DNA of 64,000 nt from Costus lasius (lineage: Eukaryota > Streptophyta > Magnoliopsida > Zingiberales > Costaceae): assembly GCA_027563935.2 (NCBI GenBank), contig CM050450.1, positions 10,709,957 to 10,773,956 of the forward strand, read 5' to 3'. The position numbers and the translations under genes are program-made. The notes under the pieces were generated by a model. The model had not been told where the DNA came from. It did not search any database and saw nothing but the letters and a program-made list of their open reading frames with translations. Of this stretch, positions 59,267-64,000 are shown one piece after another (position 1 is the first letter of the stretch; each line of letters starts with the position of its first letter).

Positions 59267-61320
59267 ATTATATTCGAATCATAAACATATTGTCATCCGA
59301 AATTAGTTAGATATTATTGAGTCATAAATAGGATGATCTGGATAATCTAAATAAATAAACACTCTCTAAAAAATCCTGAATCATAATCTATCAAATATCC
59401 CACCCACCCTCTCTCTCTCGGCTACCCTCCCCTATTCACTCCTCTTTCCATCCATTGCTCCCTCTCTAACACCTTATTTAATTGGAGGAAAAGGAACAGG
59501 GAAAAGATGGAATATCATATTTTCTCTCGTTTACTATGGCAAACGGGTTGGAAGGGGGAAGCAAAATGTTATAACTTTCCTTCGATTCTTCATCCGCCCA
59601 AAATGGGTTGATTGCTATAGTACGATCTCACGCTGCCTCGCCGCCTCTCCTCTCCCACTTGTCATCGTCGTTGCCTCTCCCGCTCTCATTATTATTATAG
59701 TGGGTGAGTTTTACTTTCTTGTATGAACCTTAAAAGCCTAATGTCATTAAGCTATCTCACATTGTCACTATAGATTCCCTTTGTGATTTGGCAAATGATA
59801 TCTCAAGGTAAGAGGATTACTAATAGTCAAAAGTAGGATGGTAATTTAACCCCAACCGACACCAAAATATTACATTCTACCCCGATCTCGATTCCGTTGG
59901 GTTGAAAAATCTATCCCAAGCCCAACCCTATAGAGGAATCAAGTATCCATGGAGAAACCCGACCTTATTGTAAAACACGAGTGGTGTGGGCGGTACAGGC
60001 AGTGCGCAGGCGATAAGGTAGCGTGAGTGGCAGTGTGAGTGGTGCGGCACAGGCGACACGAGCAGCAATGTGGGCGACACAAATAGTGACGTGAGCTCGA
60101 GGCACAAACTATGCAAGCAGCAACATAGGCGGCGAGGGTGACACGGCTAGCGCGAGCTAAAGTGGGGCAAGGGTGACACGGTTGAAGCAAGCTCGGGCGG
60201 GGCGACACACCACCCATGTTGTAGCATGGGCGACATGGTTGATGCAAGCTTGACGAGGGCAACGAGTGCAACTTGGCTAGCACGAGCTCAAATAGGGCGA
60301 TGCCAGAGCTAGAGCAAGAGGGGCAAAAGTAGAAGGAGGAAGAAAGAGAGCGAAGGAAAAGGTGCACGAGGAGGGGAGGGATAGAAGGGAGAGGAGAGTT
60401 GGAAGGTTTGAAGAGAGAAGGGAGACAAAGGACGAGAAGGGAAAGAAGAGAAGGGAGAGGTGAGAGAGAAGAATGGAATATATTAGGGTTATGATTAGGG
60501 TTTTAGTATTTTAGTTTCTTGGGCAAGTTGGGTTTATGGGCGAATTGCGGCGGGAAATGAAAATCTCATATTTGACCCCTGACCCAACTTTTGTAAGTCA
60601 AGTTTTACCTAAACTCGACCACTAGTCAACTTAGGTTTTTTCTGATCAAATAAGGGCAGGTCGAGGCAAGAAGAGTTTTTATGTGCTCCCTAGTCAAAGT
60701 TATATAATGCTTCTTTGACTTGCTAAATTTGATTTAAGTTGTTTGTGTCATCAACCGTTCTTGGTTTTGGAGAGGTAGACTTTTCATTAAAAAAATGCTT
60801 AAGAAATTAAAAAATCAACTGATTTTTATAGAATGCTTAAGAAATTAAAAAAAAACATTTTCTTTTACATAGTAAGAGAGTCTTTGGCAGGCAACAGAAA
60901 GAGTATTACATTTCCATCTTTTTTATTATAATTAATATTTTTAAAATTAAACAAACTAAGCATGAGCAAAATTCATAGAATACATTGTCTAGGAGACATA
61001 AATTAAATATCAAATTATCAAATAGTCGATGAAATGAGAACAATTCATTTTATCAACAAAAGCTTTTTTAAGGATAACCAATTAATTACATACAAACTAT
61101 GGAAGCCGAAATCATCAATTATTCATTTATCCAAACTAAATCTATGATCAATGGGATGAAACATTAGATTATCAATGTCCTAATCTTTGACAAGATGTTG
61201 ACCATGTAAGAACTCAATAAATGACCATGTAAGAATTCATTTTATGCATATCATCCAATTTATGACTTAACAATATCTAACTAATTTCAGATGGCAATCT
61301 GTTTATGACTTGAATATAAT
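59267..61320. other. Intergenic with G-rich degenerate repeat block
   Basis: 59990-60310 contains degenerate repeats of words such as GTGACACGGCTAGC and GCGAGCTC, and 60320-60480 is AGGGAGA-rich purine sequence. The minus-strand open frame 59928-60367 is cysteine/serine-rich and lies entirely in this block; I do not accept it as a gene. The remainder is AT-rich. Confidence 0.5.
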
Positions 61321-61758
61321 TAGAGGTGTTTATGGTTCGATTACGCCGATTTTTTGAACCGAACAAAACCTATTGATTCGGGAAAAATAAAAAACAAATC
61401 CCAAACCGGTCTAATCGGTACAATTAGCCATCAATTTTTTGTTAATCATATTTTTTATATAAAATAAAATTATTTAAAATTATAAATTAATTTAAGATAA
61501 ATAATTATAAATATTTTTGAGTAATCATTAATTTTTGAATAACCGTCGATTTTTGACAGTTAATGAATTTGATCGATTATATAAATATAATTATTTTTAT
61601 ATAATATAATATATATATATAATATTTTATTTTAAAATATATCGATTCGATTGGTTAACTGGTCAAGAATCATTCGATTCAATTAATCAAAAAATCAATT
61701 CGATTCGACTCAGTTAACCCTAGTTCAAAAATTTGAACTATTTTTTTTAGCACCTGTA
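61321..61758 (+). mobile_element. hAT-type MITE, same family as 58817-59266, opposite orientation
   Basis: TAGAGGTGTTTATGG...TTTTTTTAGCACCTGTA. It shares most of its sequence with the reverse complement of the 58.8-kb element, including GGTCTAATCGGTACAATTA-like and TTAATCATATTTTTTATATA tracts. The target duplication is not clear. Confidence 0.8.
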
Positions 61759-61760
61759 AA

Positions 61761-64000
61761 TAGAGCTAGCAAAAACTAACACGACTCGTTAACCCGACCC
61801 AACTAGACACGAAGTTAAGGGATAGTTAGATGATAGATGACAATATGGTAATGATTAATATGGTGGTGAAGGAGGGATACAGTATTTCATAATAGAAAGA
61901 TATTATAAATGTCATGATTGTCATATCTTTCAAAGTCTCACAATTTATTTTTGATTTACAGGATAAAATGGATAATACTCCAATTAATTTACAAGAAGAT
62001 AAAGATGATGAGCTCAATGAGGCAATTGAGATAGAGAATGTGAATGCCAAGGGAAAATGTAAGAGAAGACAAACTTAAGTAGTGTGGAAATATTATGAAC
62101 CTGCAGAGAAAACAATTGATGGTAAGCCGCATTGTAAGTGCAAAAAATGTGGCTCTTTATTCTTATGTGATAGTAAGTATGAGACTGGAAATTTAAAGAG
62201 GCATACTGAAACTTGTGTGAGAAAAAACATCAGAGATATTGGTCAACTGATTTTGAGTCGTGAATTGGCTATGAGAAAAGGAATATTTGATCCTATGCTC
62301 TTTCGCGAGTTACTGATTACTGCTATTGTCAAACATAATTTACCATTGTCATTTGTAGAGTTTTCTGGAATTAGAGTATTATTTACATATTTACATGAGA
62401 ATTGCACTCCTATTAGTAGAAACACAATCAAAGCTGATTTGTTTAAAATGTACAAGAGAGAAAAAGCTAAATTGAAATGCTCACTTGAGGAAGTACATGG
62501 TAGAATTTGTTTGACATCTAATCTATGGACATCTATAGCTACTGATGACTATATCTCACTTACTGCACATTACATTGACAAAGAATAAATTTTGAATAAA
62601 AGATTACTTGGATTCTCATATATGCCACCACCACATAGTGGGATAGCTATATCTGAGAAAATAAGTTCTTTATTGGTTGAGTGGGGAATTGAGAACAAGT
62701 TATTTTCTATAATTTTAGATAATGCTTCAGCAAACGATACCTTTGTAGGGTTGCTAAAGCAAAAACTTAATGTCTCAAAAGCCCTTTTAAGTAATGGTGC
62801 ATATTTTCATATTAGATGTTGTACTCATGTTCTTAATTTGGTTGTTCAAGATGGTCTAAAAGAGGTTGACCATGCAGTTGAAAAAGTACGTGAAACAGTA
62901 AAATACATCAAAGGTTCTCAAGTGAGAAAGCAAAAATTTCTTGAATGTGTGAAATTTTTAAATATGGATGAAAAAAAGGGCTTAAGACAAGATGTACCAA
63001 CTAGAGGGAATTCAACATACCTTATGCTTGAAAGTGCAATTTATTATAGAGGTGTACTTTGCCATTTAGAGTTAAGTGATTCCAATTACAAGGATTGTCC
63101 AACATCATTGGAATGGGAGAAAATCCAAAAGATTATGAGGTTTTTGGCTGTTTTCTATGATATCACGTGTGTTTTTTCTAGGGTGAAGTACCCAACTGCA
63201 AACTTGTTTTTTCCATCAATTTATAAGTTGTGCAAAACTTTGAAAGAACATATAGATTGTGAAGATGAGTACTTGAAGAAAATGGCTCTACAAATGTTTG
63301 AAAATTTTGATAAGTATTGGTCTCAATTCAGTCTGATCTTGGCTATAGCTGTGATACTAGATCCACGGTATAAAATTCAATTTGTTGATTGGGCTTACAA
63401 GAAGCTCTATGGATATAACTCAAATGAGTTTAACGAGGTTCGAGATAGTTTGTTTATGTTTTTTAATGAATATCTTAAAAAATATCCAAGTAGTTTAATG
63501 ATATTGGGTCAAAAAGATTCTACAACAGCTAATTTAGGAGAAGGATCATCAAATAAAGGCAATGACTTATTACAGGTACTAATTTTGTTTTTGTAAAGTA
63601 CCATTACTTAATGAAGATTTAATTTTTTTCATGGATTAACTATTTTATATATCATGCAGGACTTTGATATGTTTGAAAGTGAGGAATTTGGTGATACTTC
63701 ACGAAAATCACAGCTTGAGCAATACATAGATGAGCCAAGACTCAACAGAAAGACAAAATTAGATGTGCTAAATTATTGGAAGTTAAATCAACAACGGTTT
63801 TCAACTCTTTCAAAAATGGCTCAAGATATATTAGCGATCCCTATATCTACTGTAGCATCAGAGTCAACTTTCAGTTGTGGAGGGCGTGTCCTTGACCAAT
63901 ATCGCAGTTCATTAAAACCAACCACTGTAGAGGCACTTCTTTGCACCAGAGACTGGATATTTGGAGAAACAGGTAAAACCAACAATTTATTATTTTCTTG
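61761..64000 (+). mobile_element. hAT transposon, decayed, cut by right window edge
   Basis: The proposed left end TAGAGCTAGCAAAA starts two bases after the neighbouring MITE and, with subterminal GACACGAAGTTA, resembles the ends of the nonautonomous element at 18558. The transposase pseudogene follows from 61968. The right end is outside the window. Confidence 0.75.
61968..64000 (+). pseudogene. hAT transposase (BED finger, RNase-H-like core, C-terminal hAT dimerisation domain)
   Basis: The start MDNTPINLQEDKDDE at 61968 follows a likely 3' splice site (TTTACAG). The frame is interrupted by TAA at 62076-62078 just before the BED zinc finger (CKCKKC...HTETC) and by TAA at 62586-62588 within the catalytic region; otherwise it is open and in one frame to 63575. 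Core motifs include LTSNLWTS, ILDNASAND and RCCTHVLNLVVQDGL. An 84-base intron (63576-63659, GT-AG, phase 0) leads to the hAT C-terminal domain LNYWKLNQQRFSTLSKMA, ASESTFS, and LCTRDW, with a possible donor (CAG/GTAAAA) at about 63971. Similar proteins include RICESLEEPER/DAYSLEEPER relatives. Two stops make it a probable pseudogene. Confidence 0.88.

Noticed and set aside
59928..60367. 142-codon minus-strand frame rich in Cys, Ser and His
   Set aside because: Entirely within a degenerate G-rich repeat block; no recognisable domain.

Overview
This is nuclear DNA of a flowering plant. The window has spliced genes with GT-AG introns, cell-wall and RING-H2 genes typical of plants, several LTR retrotransposons primed by initiator tRNA-Met, hAT-type MITEs and a piece of plastid DNA. 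The very GC-rich third positions in the pectinesterase and RING genes, set in AT-rich intergenic DNA, suggest a monocot; that is an inference. Genes are sparse and transposable elements make up much of the sequence.

Layout. 1-5036: minus-strand Ty3/gypsy element cut by the window edge, with an open gag-pol and a 1.6-kb LTR. 6.3-7.8 kb: possible decayed LTR pair. 7910-8254: organellar ribosomal protein uL18. 11430-12424: three-exon dormancy/auxin-associated (DRM1/ARP-like) gene. 13682-15471: type I pectinesterase (pro-domain plus catalytic domain). 17-33 kb: tandemly duplicated ATL-type RING-H2 genes (20081-20542 and 32257-32721). The first unit has been invaded by two hAT MITEs and a Tnt1-like copia element (20956-30409). 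That copia element carries a gag-only gypsy element (20980-24708) inside its 5' LTR. 36085-43459: decayed Ty3/gypsy chromovirus with chromodomain and two LTRs. 43805-44308: third RING-H2 ATL gene. 47044-49854: five-exon ribosomal protein eL19. 50894-51097: orphan terminal exon of an ethylene receptor. 55749-57515: second pectinesterase. 57.9-58.7 kb: plastid rpl20 and spacer (NUPT). 58.8-61.8 kb: an inverted pair of related MITEs. 61761-64000: decayed hAT transposase running off the right edge.

The host genes are independent housekeeping and regulatory loci, not a pathway. The two pectinesterases share gene structure, and the three ATL genes share orientation. Most of the information is in the order of insertions. 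The ATL duplication came first. Copia then inserted 414 bp upstream of ATL copy 1, and the gag-only element later entered the copia LTR. A MITE entered unit 1 only, so unit 2 records its empty site. I found no CRISPR array, operon or clearly new biological system. The most notable points are the gag-only nested element, the RING-breaking 9-bp deletion, the orphan ethylene-receptor exon, the NUPT with an open rpl20, and the tandem copy of a stop codon and 3'UTR behind uL18.
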